This document shows positions 1-4,574 of a DNA stretch of 5,582 nucleotides, piece after piece. Under the pieces are notes generated by a model. It searched no databases. It saw nothing but the letters and a program-made list of their open reading frames with translations, and was not told where the DNA came from. The stretch's first letter is position 1, and the number at the start of each line of letters is the position of its first letter. Source of the stretch: Candidatus Peregrinibacteria bacterium RIFCSPLOWO2_01_FULL_48_20 (GTDB lineage: Bacteria > Patescibacteriota > Gracilibacteria > UBA1369 > 2-02-FULL-48-14); NCBI GenBank assembly GCA_001787475.1, contig MFXB01000032.1, positions 2,030-7,611 on the forward strand, in the 5' to 3' direction. The position numbers and the translations under genes were made by a program.

Positions 1-1131
1 GGAAGCTTCACCGGCATCAACTGCATCGGCGCTTACGATTTCAAGACCCACTTCTCCGGTGGCGGTGTAATCACCCATGTCCATACGGACGGAGAGTGTA
101 ACCGTGTCGCCGGATCCGACCTCCACATCCTTGGTGAAGGTGGCCGTGTTATCGGAAGTACCAATCGTGGTTCCGGAAGTCAAACGCTCGCTGCCTTCAT
201 AAAGGTAAACTTGATGAGAGGTGGAAAGCGTTGTGATTCCATAGTGGTGGAATGCGAGAGAGTCGATGGTAACGTCTCCACCGTTGGCTGTGAAATCCCA
301 AGCTCCCAATGTTACGGAAGTAGCGTTGGAAGGAATGGTCATAGCTACTGGTGAGTCGTCGCTGACTTCAACGCTGAGGTCACCCTCGGTGACATCGTCG
401 TCGTCATCATCATCGTCATCACCAGTGGTGTCGTCGTCATCATCGTCATCGTCATCGCCTTCGCCACGGTAAACGGGATCCATGCCCAGCAAAGCGAGTT
501 TGGAGGCTTGTCCACGTGTTACATTGTCGGAAGGACCTGCGGTTCCATCATCATAACCGTCCATGATGGTCCAGGCGTAAGCGGTTTCGAGGTACATACC
601 GTACCAAGCATCTTCATCATTGTCTGAGAAGTAGCCCTGGTAGTCGGCTTCGAGGTCGAGACCGGCGGCTTCAACAACCATCTTCGCAAATTGCGCGCGG
701 TTGACGTAATCACCGGAACCGAATTCTCCTGTAGCATCTCCATCAGCATCGGTGTAGCCGGCTACAATGTCGTAGAGGGCGGCCGTGTTGATGTAGTCTT
801 CAAGAGTGTTAGAACTGCTCACATCGGAGAACCCGGCATCATAGTCTGCGTCCACTGCGTCTTCACCAAGGAAGGCAAGAACGAGAACTTTTGTAGCTTG
901 GTCTCGTGTGAGAACATCATCTACTCCGAAGTCTCCATTGTCATAACCGGACATGATTCCTGCATCTGAGATTGCATCCACGTAGTCGTAGGCCCAGTGA
1001 TCTGAGTCGACGTCGGGGAATGTGTCTGCAGAAGCCACTCCTGTAAAGCTCACAAAGGATGCGAGCAAAGCAAGAATGGTGAATCCGGCCATGGATTTCT
1101 GGAGCTTTCGAATTACGAAAGAGATATCCAT
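1..1131 (-). CDS. SLH-domain S-layer/surface protein, N-terminal part (runs off the left edge)
   Basis: Translation from the ATG at 1131-1129 stays open for 377 codons to the window edge, so the C-terminus is missing. Residues 1-36 look like a signal peptide: basic start, hydrophobic core about 15-30, and a probable cleavage after VASA. Three S-layer-homology repeats follow at about 38-90 (FPDV...HWAYDYV...GIMSGYDNGDF...LTRDQATK), 100-160 (GFSDV...NRAQFAKMV) and 167-217 (YFSD...TRGQASKL). SLH domains normally bind cell-wall polymers and anchor exported proteins. Residues 226-246 are two runs of nine Asp separated by TTG. From 251 onward the sequence is Ser/Thr/Val-rich with alternating beta-strand character, like an extracellular beta-sandwich. 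No Shine-Dalgarno is visible. An internal Met at residue 14 (codon at 1092) is an alternative start but would shorten the basic n-region. The SLH assignment is firm; the exact role (S-layer, adhesin or exoenzyme) is unknown. Confidence 0.92.
   Translation of the reverse strand, partial: MDISFVIRKLQKSMAGFTILALLASFVSFTGVASADTFPDVDSDHWAYDYVDAISDAGIMSGYDNGDFGVDDVLTRDQATKVLVLAFLGEDAVDADYDAGFSDVSSSNTLEDYINTAALYDIVAGYTDADGDATGEFGSGDYVNRAQFAKMVVEAAGLDLEADYQGYFSDNDEDAWYGMYLETAYAWTIMDGYDDGTAGPSDNVTRGQASKLALLGMDPVYRGEGDDDDDDDDDTTGDDDDDDDDDVTEGDLSVEVSDDSPVAMTIPSNATSVTLGAWDFTANGGDVTIDSLAFHHYGITTLSTSHQVYLYEGSERLTSGTTIGTSDNTATFTKDVEVGSGDTVTLSVRMDMGDYTATGEVGLEIVSADAVDAGEAS
394..456 (-). repeat. Asp-rich low-complexity linker (two D9 runs)
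   Basis: This stretch encodes residues 226-246 of the SLH protein: nine Asp, TTG, nine Asp, using mixed GAT and GAC codons. It separates the wall-binding SLH module from the beta-rich ectodomain. Poly-Asp suggests a flexible, possibly calcium-binding spacer. The trinucleotide repeats could change length by slippage without shifting the frame. Confidence 0.85.
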
Positions 1132-1168
1132 AAAAAGGATTAAAATAAAGAAATAAAAGAAATAAAAG

Positions 1169-1187
1169 TTCGGAACCGTGTTCCGAA
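1169..1187 (-). promoter_or_regulatory. 8-bp hairpin in the SLH 5' leader
   Basis: A perfect inverted repeat, TTCGGAAC-CGT-GTTCCGAA, has an 8-bp stem and a 3-nt loop. On the minus strand it is followed by a pyrimidine/A-T-rich tract that leads into the SLH start codon 38 bases downstream. It could be an mRNA-stabilising leader hairpin, as in some highly expressed S-layer genes, or an attenuator. The downstream T-rich tract is interrupted by A and C, so it is not a canonical terminator. Confidence 0.55.
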
Positions 1188-1189
1188 TA

Positions 1190-1309
1190 CAGAATAAGCA
1201 ACAGAGTCTCATCCGACCAAGAAAGCAAAACTTGGAAGGATGCACTGCGTGCGGCTTTTTAAGGCTGCACTTTGTGCAGTGAGGTCAGAATAAGCGCAAT
1301 CAGAATAAG
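1190..1309. repeat. Three copies of CAGAATAAG
   Basis: The 9-mer CAGAATAAG occurs at 1190-1198, 1286-1294 and 1301-1309; the last two start 15 bases apart. On the SLH coding strand it reads CTTATTCTG. It may be a protein-binding repeat in the SLH upstream region; its function is unknown. Confidence 0.5.
1242..1281. repeat. Two GTGCAG-type hairpin copies forming a possible composite stem-loop
   Basis: A degenerate copy GCAC-TGC-GTGC (1242-1252) and a full copy CTGCAC-TTT-GTGCAG (1265-1279) lie either side of a T/A-rich spacer. They could also fold together, with CACTGC (1243-1248) pairing to GCAGTG (1276-1281) and GTGC (1249-1252) to GCAC (1267-1270). The full copy matches the hairpins found directly after both tRNA genes in this window. 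Confidence 0.6.
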
Positions 1310-1323
1310 TCTGTTTGGTTTTC

Positions 1324-1336
1324 CCGGCAGTGCCGG
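1324..1336. repeat. Small hairpin CCGGC-AGT-GCCGG
   Basis: This is a 5-bp GC stem with a 3-nt loop in the SLH upstream region. It shares the 11-base core CGGCAGTGCCG, on the opposite strand, with the hairpin in the leader of the membrane-protein gene at 4212-4226. Confidence 0.5.
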
Positions 1337-1411
1337 CTATTCATCCACCCCTTCGACCTAATAAAGAAGCGGATCCATAAGTAATATAAAGGTATCTCTA
1401 TTTTTATTGAC

Positions 1412-1439
1412 TCGAAACTGGGATTTTATCCTGTTTCGA
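1412..1439. promoter_or_regulatory. Imperfect inverted repeat, possible operator or weak terminator
   Basis: TCGAAAC (1412-1418) pairs with GTTTCGA (1433-1439), and GGAT (1421-1424) pairs with ATCC (1428-1431) around a TTT loop, with a small 2/1 internal loop. No T-tract follows on either strand. It is either a protein-binding site or an RNA hairpin between tRNA-Glu and the SLH gene. Confidence 0.4.
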
Positions 1440-1627
1440 TGGCCGAGTTTTCAAGGAGCGAATCGGAAAAAGGTTCGTAAGTGAAGGGAGAAATTCTATT
1501 TTTTATTTGGTGTCGCTTGCAGAGAATGGCGTGCTGTCTAGTTTAACGGACATAAGTAGACAATTGTTTCAGTGAATAAGTTGACAGGACAGGACATTAA
1601 TGGTCGCCTCCGGCCCTTTATCTATAG

Positions 1628-1642
1628 CTGCACTGCGTGCAG
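1628..1642. repeat. CTGCAC-TGC-GTGCAG hairpin directly after tRNA-Glu
   Basis: This is a perfect 6-bp stem with a 3-nt loop, 2 nt beyond the encoded CCA of tRNA-Glu on the minus strand. The same element with a different loop sits at the same distance behind tRNA-Lys (3498-3512). No U-tract follows, so it is not a classical terminator. It may be a 3' processing or exonuclease-barrier hairpin, or a REP-like dispersed repeat. Confidence 0.7.
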
Positions 1643-1644
1643 TG

Positions 1645-1719
1645 TGGTAGTCCCAAGGGGAATTGAACCCCTGTTTCCGGAATGAGAATCCAGTGTCCTA
1701 ACCCCTAGACGATGGGACC
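1645..1719 (-). tRNA. tRNA-Glu (anticodon CTC)
   Basis: On the minus strand a complete cloverleaf folds. The 7-bp acceptor stem is GGTCCCA/TGGGACT with a terminal G-T pair. The D stem is GTCT/GGAC, the anticodon stem CTGGA/TCCGG with loop TTCTCAT, and the T arm AGGGG-TTCAATT-CCCCT. Discriminator A and CCA are encoded. Positions 34-36 read CTC, which decodes GAG (Glu). The GTCT/GGAC D arm is typical of tRNA-Glu. Confidence 0.95.
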
Positions 1720-1738
1720 GTGCAAAGCAACTTCGGAA

Positions 1739-1767
1739 AGTTTACTGACCTGTGTCCATTCTTTCAA
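1739..1767 (-). promoter_or_regulatory. Probable tRNA-Glu promoter
   Basis: On the minus strand TTGAAA (1767-1762, 5/6 to the -35 consensus) is followed after exactly 17 nt by TAAACT (1744-1739, 4/6 to the -10). The mature tRNA begins 19 nt further on, which leaves room for a short 5' leader removed by RNase P. Confidence 0.5.
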
Positions 1768-1798
1768 GACTTTATGGACAAAATGGACAATGTCTTGA
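1753..1798. repeat. Nested inverted and direct repeats over the tRNA-Glu promoter
   Basis: TGTCCAT (1753-1759) is inverted relative to two direct copies of ATGGACA (1774-1780 and 1783-1789, 9-base period). TCAAGAC (1764-1770) is inverted relative to GTCTTGA (1792-1798). The array covers the predicted tRNA-Glu -35, so a regulator-binding role is possible. Confidence 0.5.
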
Positions 1799-1812
1799 CA
1801 AATAAAAACCGA

Positions 1813-2141
1813 CTATACAGCAAATTTTGTATAGGCGAAGCGAAAATTTAGTATTTTTTGTACCTATTTAACGTTTTGTTTAAGCCATTTTTTCTTTTTT
1901 GACAAAATAGCTTTCATTATTTAATTGTAAATTTTAATACATTTTAAATTTTGTAAATATCCATTTGGATAGGCGCCGACTAGTCAAAATTTAAGGCAAT
2001 TTAACAGATTAGAACGTATACTCTACAACCAATCCGACTATACACGCAAATCAGCCCTTCGATCTTTCTGTATAGGTGCCTGAATTCCGACTAGTCAAAA
2101 CCATTCTTTTGGCTTACTAACAACACTTTTCCGCCTATACA
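1813..2141. repeat. Box cluster A: CTATACA and GACTAGTC motifs upstream of dnaJ
   Basis: CTATACA occurs at 1813-1819, 2038-2044 and 2135-2141, and inverted (TGTATAG) at 1828-1834 and 2069-2075. The variant TGGATAG is at 1966-1972, inside TATCCA-TT-TGGATA (1958-1971). The perfect 8-bp palindrome GACTAGTC is at 1978-1985 and 2089-2096, both preceded by CC and followed by AAAA. Most CTATACA copies have C-G-[AC] on the 5' side, so the two families share the lead-in CCGACTA. They look like protein-binding sites; the binder is unknown. Confidence 0.85.
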
Positions 2142-2229
2142 GCCGGACTTTACTATTATTCTTGCGGATTCCCTTAAATGTTTTATTTTATTCCTTGCTT
2201 TCAAATGAAAATCCAATAAAGTGGAAACC

Positions 2230-3354
2230 ATGACAGACTTTTACTCAACTTTGGGGGTGGAAAAAAACGCCTCTGATGCCGATATTAAGCGCGCTTATCG
2301 TAAAAAGGCACAAGAGTCCCATCCCGATAAGAATCAGGGCGATAAGGATGCGGAACGTAAATTTAAAGAGGTTCAAGAGGCTTACGAGGTGCTCTCGGAT
2401 AAACAGAAGCGCAGTCAGTACGATCAGTTTGGCAGTGTGAGCGGGCAAGGGGGCGGCGGCGCTTACTATCAAGGAGCGGCCGGCTTCGATCCCAGCCAGT
2501 TTGGGGGCTTTGCCGATATTTTTGAGAGTTTCTTTGGAGAAGGCGGGGGTTTTGGTTTTGGAGGTGGGAAAAGTCGTAAAAAAACCGGGCCTATTCGAGG
2601 ACAGGATATTGAAACCCGGATTAAAATTAAGTTTGAAGAGGCTGTATTTGGGGTTACCAAGTATTTGGAAATCACCAAACCGGAACAGTGTGACCCGTGT
2701 AAAGGAACCGGTGCAGAGCCGGGCAGCGCCATAAAAACCTGTGACCAGTGTAAAGGACAAGGGCAAGTTCGCAGTACAAGACAAACGATTTTGGGGGCGA
2801 TCAGCAGTGTACATTTGTGTCCACAGTGTCAAGGCCGTGGCGAGATTCCAGATCAAATTTGCAAAAAATGCAATGGACAGACACGCGTCAAGCAAAGCGG
2901 TGAAGTGAGCGTGCAAATTCCCAAAGGAATTGAAGATGGCACCACGATCAAGTTAAAAGGAAAAGGAGCGGCCGGTGTACTGGGCGGTGAATATGGGGAT
3001 TTATACCTGGAGATTCGTGTTGCGGAACATCCGAAGTTTTTTCGAGAAGAAAAAACTATTTTCTCTTCCGAGAGTATTCCTTTGGTTCAGGCCACCCTGG
3101 GAGCGACCATTAAGGTGGATACCATTCATGGAAAGGAAACGGTGAAAGTGCCCGCCGGCACTCAAGATGGGACCGTGCTTACCATTAAGGGGAAGGGCGC
3201 GCCTTCTCTGAAATCTGAGGCTTTGGGCGACCATAAGGTTACGATTCATTTGAAAGTGCCCGAAAAACTCAGCCGAAAGGAACGTGAACTGTATGAACAG
3301 TTGGCGGCGGAAGGAGGGATTGAGGTGAGTAAGGGTGGGTTTAATCTGTTTTAG
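2230..3354 (+). CDS. dnaJ: Chaperone protein DnaJ (Hsp40)
   Basis: This 374-residue class A J-protein co-chaperone stimulates DnaK ATPase and delivers unfolded clients in the cytoplasm. The J domain covers residues 2-68 with the essential HPD at 31-33. A Gly/Phe-rich region follows at about 72-114. The zinc region holds four Cys pairs: C154/C157, C171/C174, C197/C200 and C211/C214. The first three are full CxxCxGxG repeats; the fourth reads CKKCNGQT, losing the last Gly. C-terminal substrate-binding and dimerisation domains run to the end, so the length is normal for DnaJ. I chose the ATG at 2230 because it starts the J domain as usual (MTDFYSTLGV). A GTG at 2221 would add three residues, and AAGTGG there may instead be a weak ribosome binding site. 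dnaK and grpE are not adjacent, and no CIRCE element precedes this gene. Confidence 0.97.
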   Translation: MTDFYSTLGVEKNASDADIKRAYRKKAQESHPDKNQGDKDAERKFKEVQEAYEVLSDKQKRSQYDQFGSVSGQGGGGAYYQGAAGFDPSQFGGFADIFESFFGEGGGFGFGGGKSRKKTGPIRGQDIETRIKIKFEEAVFGVTKYLEITKPEQCDPCKGTGAEPGSAIKTCDQCKGQGQVRSTRQTILGAISSVHLCPQCQGRGEIPDQICKKCNGQTRVKQSGEVSVQIPKGIEDGTTIKLKGKGAAGVLGGEYGDLYLEIRVAEHPKFFREEKTIFSSESIPLVQATLGATIKVDTIHGKETVKVPAGTQDGTVLTIKGKGAPSLKSEALGDHKVTIHLKVPEKLSRKERELYEQLAAEGGIEVSKGGFNLF

Positions 3355-3360
3355 TTTTGC

Positions 3361-3372
3361 ACAAAATTTTGT
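3361..3372. other. 12-bp palindrome after dnaJ
   Basis: ACAAAATTTTGT is a perfect palindrome 7 nt after the dnaJ stop codon. It has no GC stem or loop, so it is unlikely to be an intrinsic terminator. No convincing terminator was found in the 143 bases between dnaJ and the convergent tRNA-Lys hairpin, only a direct ACAGGT repeat (3406-3421 area). Confidence 0.3.
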
Positions 3373-3497
3373 CGAAGTTTGTGGAAAAGATCGGGTGGCT
3401 TTTTACAGGTTGGAACAGGTGGCGAGAAGGACAGTGAAGTGGTGTCCAGTTTTGTTTATAAAATAAGGAGTCGTTGACGCGACGATCTTTTACTATG

Positions 3498-3512
3498 CTG
3501 CACTTCGTGCAG
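3498..3512. repeat. CTGCAC-TTC-GTGCAG hairpin directly after tRNA-Lys
   Basis: This is a perfect 6-bp stem with a 3-nt loop, 2 nt beyond the CCA of tRNA-Lys on the minus strand. Position and stem are identical to the element behind tRNA-Glu; only the loop differs. No U-tract follows. Confidence 0.7.
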
Positions 3513-3514
3513 TG

Positions 3515-3590
3515 TGGTGGGTCAGCCGGGAGTCGAACCCGGGACCATCAGCTTAAAAGGCTGTTGCTCTACCAACTGAGCTACTGACCC
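3515..3590 (-). tRNA. tRNA-Lys (anticodon TTT)
   Basis: The minus strand folds as a full cloverleaf. The acceptor is GGGTCAG/CTGACCC, the D stem GCTC/GAGC, the anticodon arm ACAGC-CTTTTAA-GCTGA (outermost A-A mismatch, four good pairs), and the T arm CCGGG-TTCGACT-CCCGG. Discriminator A and CCA are encoded. Anticodon TTT decodes AAA/AAG (Lys). It begins 46 nt after the stop codon of the upstream membrane-protein gene. Confidence 0.96.
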
Positions 3591-3606
3591 ACGTTGTACG
3601 GGGCGT

Positions 3607-3635
3607 ATTTTAGGGAGCCGTGGCGAGTGATGCAA
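3607..3635 (-). promoter_or_regulatory. Possible tRNA-Lys promoter
   Basis: On the minus strand TTGCAT (3635-3630) is followed after 17 nt by TAAAAT (3612-3607, 5/6 to the -10 consensus). This lies 16 nt before the tRNA, close to the layout seen at tRNA-Glu. The -35 is weak (3/6), so readthrough from the membrane-protein gene remains possible. Confidence 0.45.
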
Positions 3636-3636
3636 G

Positions 3637-4188
3637 CTAATCTTCCGCGCGCTGGAATAAACTGACCAAAACCACCCCGATTACAGGTAAAGCGAACCAA
3701 ACGTTGTAGTTATCGACAATGGATTTTACGAAAAGAGACTCTTGATACAAACTGGTTGTGAACCCTGCGGAGATACTTCCCGATACAAAAGAACCCCCTG
3801 TAAGGTAAACCAGGAGAGTACTCACCAAAAGACCGGCATTTAAAAACCCGAAGCTCAGATTGGCCAAAACTCGCGTGACAACCGAGCGTTCTGGAAGCAC
3901 GTCAACCCGAAAGCCACCTTTAATGGCAAGAATGACAATAACGAGAACAAAAGTGAAAATTTTGATAAGGACCATGGCTTGATCTCCCATTTCTCCCTGA
4001 AGAGTCGGGGCGGCGGGCAGTAAATAGGTTTTGATCAGGTTACCGAGGCCATCCGCGGTGAGAATGGCCATGTAGGTTGAAATAATGACTTTTAAGGTTT
4101 GGTTGCGCCCAATAATAAAGCTGTAGGCAATCACAATCCCAAAGAAGACGAGAATGAAGAGGTCCCAGGAAAGGCGGAGATTTTCCAC
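3637..4188 (-). CDS. Multi-pass membrane protein of unknown function
   Basis: The product is 183 residues from a GTG start at 4188-4186. Five hydrophobic segments are visible at about 9-26, 33-52, 70-89, 107-130 and 163-178, so it is an inner-membrane protein. I do not recognise the family; the first hairpin with GR at 27-28 faintly recalls CvpA-like proteins, but this is weak. The frame stays open upstream to an ATG at 4329, but that 47-residue extension is polar, overlaps the box palindromes and lies upstream of a good promoter (4238-4246), so it is probably untranslated. An ATT codon at 4197 is another conceivable start. No Shine-Dalgarno is visible at any candidate. tRNA-Lys follows on the same strand. 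Confidence 0.75.
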   Translation of the reverse strand: MENLRLSWDLFILVFFGIVIAYSFIIGRNQTLKVIISTYMAILTADGLGNLIKTYLLPAAPTLQGEMGDQAMVLIKIFTFVLVIVILAIKGGFRVDVLPERSVVTRVLANLSFGFLNAGLLVSTLLVYLTGGSFVSGSISAGFTTSLYQESLFVKSIVDNYNVWFALPVIGVVLVSLFQRAED

Positions 4189-4204
4189 AGGCGCAATTAT
4201 TTTA

Positions 4205-4232
4205 TTAGAATCTCGGCACTGCCGAGTGCTAA
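4205..4232 (-). promoter_or_regulatory. CIRCE-like inverted repeat (possible HrcA operator)
   Basis: Known CIRCE elements read TTAGCACTC-N9-GAGTGCTAA. On the plus strand this site reads TTAG-AAT-CTC, nine bases (GGCACTGCC), then GAGTGCTAA. One half is therefore a perfect 9/9 match and the other has an AAT for CA substitution/insertion. The spacer is the canonical 9 nt. It lies at the expected start site of the membrane gene, as CIRCE usually does. The RNA would form a hairpin with inner stem CTCGGC/GCCGAG (4212-4226) and outer TTAG/CTAA pairs. It could instead be an unrelated hairpin. Confidence 0.45.
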
Positions 4233-4237
4233 ACGGA

Positions 4238-4246
4238 ATTCTAGCA
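4238..4246 (-). promoter_or_regulatory. Extended -10 promoter of the membrane-protein gene
   Basis: The minus strand reads TGC-TAGAAT: an extended -10 TG one base before a 5/6 -10 hexamer. The -35 is poor (TTGTTT, 16-nt spacer), which an extended -10 can tolerate. The predicted start near 4231 gives a leader of about 40 nt to the GTG at 4188. Confidence 0.5.
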
Positions 4247-4298
4247 AAAATTTTGAAATAAACAAACTTTATCTGAGAATAGGGGTTGATAAGGTGCC

Positions 4299-4531
4299 GA
4301 CTAGTCGGAATTTGGAAAATTTTCGTCAACTAGTCAAAATTTTACGTCCGACTAGTCAAAAAGTTTTGCACAATTAACCTGAAAAAATGGGGACTCGGCT
4401 GCGCCGACTAGTCGCCGACTAGTCAAAAAAGGCCTAAAAAATCCGCCTATCCAATGTGGTATAATTCGACTATACATTTGACTAGTCGGATTTGATTTTT
4501 CCTTTACAAGAAGCCATATTCCGCCTATACA
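4299..4531. repeat. Box cluster B: GACTAGTC and CTATACA motifs upstream of the HTH gene
   Basis: GACTAGTC occurs at 4299-4306, 4350-4357, 4406-4413, 4417-4424 and 4480-4487, with a one-base variant AACTAGTC at 4328-4335. The 4406 and 4417 copies are tandem, starting 11 bases apart (about one helical turn). CTATACA occurs at 4470-4476 and 4525-4531, and the variant CTATCCA at 4447-4453. The usual context is CCGACTAGTCAAAA. The cluster lies between two divergent promoters and overlaps the one facing the HTH gene. Confidence 0.88.
4457..4465 (+). promoter_or_regulatory. Extended -10 promoter toward the HTH gene
   Basis: TGG-TATAAT is a perfect -10 hexamer with an extended -10 TG. No good -35 is present at 17 nt. 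Transcription would start near 4472 and run toward the HTH gene with a leader of about 100 nt. A CTATCCA box (4447-4453) lies immediately upstream. CTATACA (4470-4476) covers the start site and GACTAGTC (4480-4487) follows, a layout expected of an autoregulated promoter. Confidence 0.55.
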
Positions 4532-4532
4532 C

Positions 4533-4562
4533 TTGTGATAAGGCGACGGTTTGTGTTCTAAT
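4533..4562 (+). promoter_or_regulatory. Weak alternative promoter just before the HTH gene
   Basis: TTGTGA (4533-4538) and TCTAAT (4557-4562) are separated by 18 nt. A start about 7 nt later would leave only a few bases before the ATG at 4575, giving a nearly leaderless mRNA. That would fit the absence of a Shine-Dalgarno (the bases before the ATG are pyrimidine-rich). Speculative. Confidence 0.25.
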
Positions 4563-4574
4563 CACCTTTCCCTT

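Larger units (their letters stand above)
1132..1644. other. Gene-free region between the SLH gene and tRNA-Glu
   Basis: I find no convincing coding sequence in these 513 bases on either strand. The region holds several hairpins and short repeats, listed separately, and is the upstream/leader region of the minus-strand SLH gene. No unambiguous SLH promoter was found. A weak minus-strand candidate is TATATT (1383-1388) with a poor -35. If it is real, the SLH transcript would carry a 5' leader of roughly 240 bases. Confidence 0.6.
1720..2229. other. AT-rich gene-free spacer between tRNA-Glu and dnaJ
   Basis: No credible coding sequence exists in these 510 bases. They contain the tRNA-Glu promoter, the TGTCCAT repeats, and box cluster A. 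The dnaJ promoter must be here but no strong one is visible. Weak options are TATTAT (2154-2159), just downstream of a CTATACA box, and TAAAGT (2217-2222), which would give a nearly leaderless dnaJ mRNA. TTGACA occurs at 1795-1800 and 1899-1904, but neither has a good -10 at 16-18 nt. Confidence 0.6.
4189..4574. other. Gene-free divergent intergenic region
   Basis: These 386 bases separate the minus-strand membrane-protein gene from the plus-strand HTH gene. They hold the CIRCE-like repeat, an extended -10 promoter on each strand and box cluster B. No coding sequence is supported here. Confidence 0.7.

Noticed and set aside
266..472. Plus-strand frame with a long poly-Ser run
   Set aside because: The Ser run is the antisense reading of the Asp codons of the SLH protein's linker.
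941..1228. Minus-strand 95-residue frame over the SLH start
   Set aside because: It is a different frame from the SLH protein and lacks domain signal; the SLH frame explains the region.
1795..1904. Two perfect TTGACA -35 hexamers (1795-1800 and 1899-1904)
   Set aside because: Neither has an acceptable -10 at 16-18 nt; the nearest TATACA to the first is only 13 nt away.
2245..2916. 223-residue open frame on the minus strand
   Set aside because: It lies entirely opposite the clear dnaJ coding sequence and shows no recognisable domain; it is an antisense shadow.
3355..3497. Intrinsic terminator for dnaJ
   Set aside because: Only AT palindromes and weak A/T stems are present; none combines a GC stem with a T-tract.
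4189..4329. N-terminal extension of the membrane protein from an ATG at 4329
   Set aside because: The extension is polar, overlaps a GACTAGTC box and the CIRCE-like repeat, and lies upstream of an extended -10 promoter, so it is probably untranslated.
4299..4531. CRISPR array
   Set aside because: The repeats are only 7-8 bases, irregularly spaced, in mixed orientation, and have no uniform spacers or cas genes.
1813..4531. Replication origin with DnaA boxes
   Set aside because: CTATACA shares TATACA with the DnaA box TTATNCACA, but no good copy of the full 9-mer was found in the clusters, and no origin-linked gene such as dnaA or dnaN is present.
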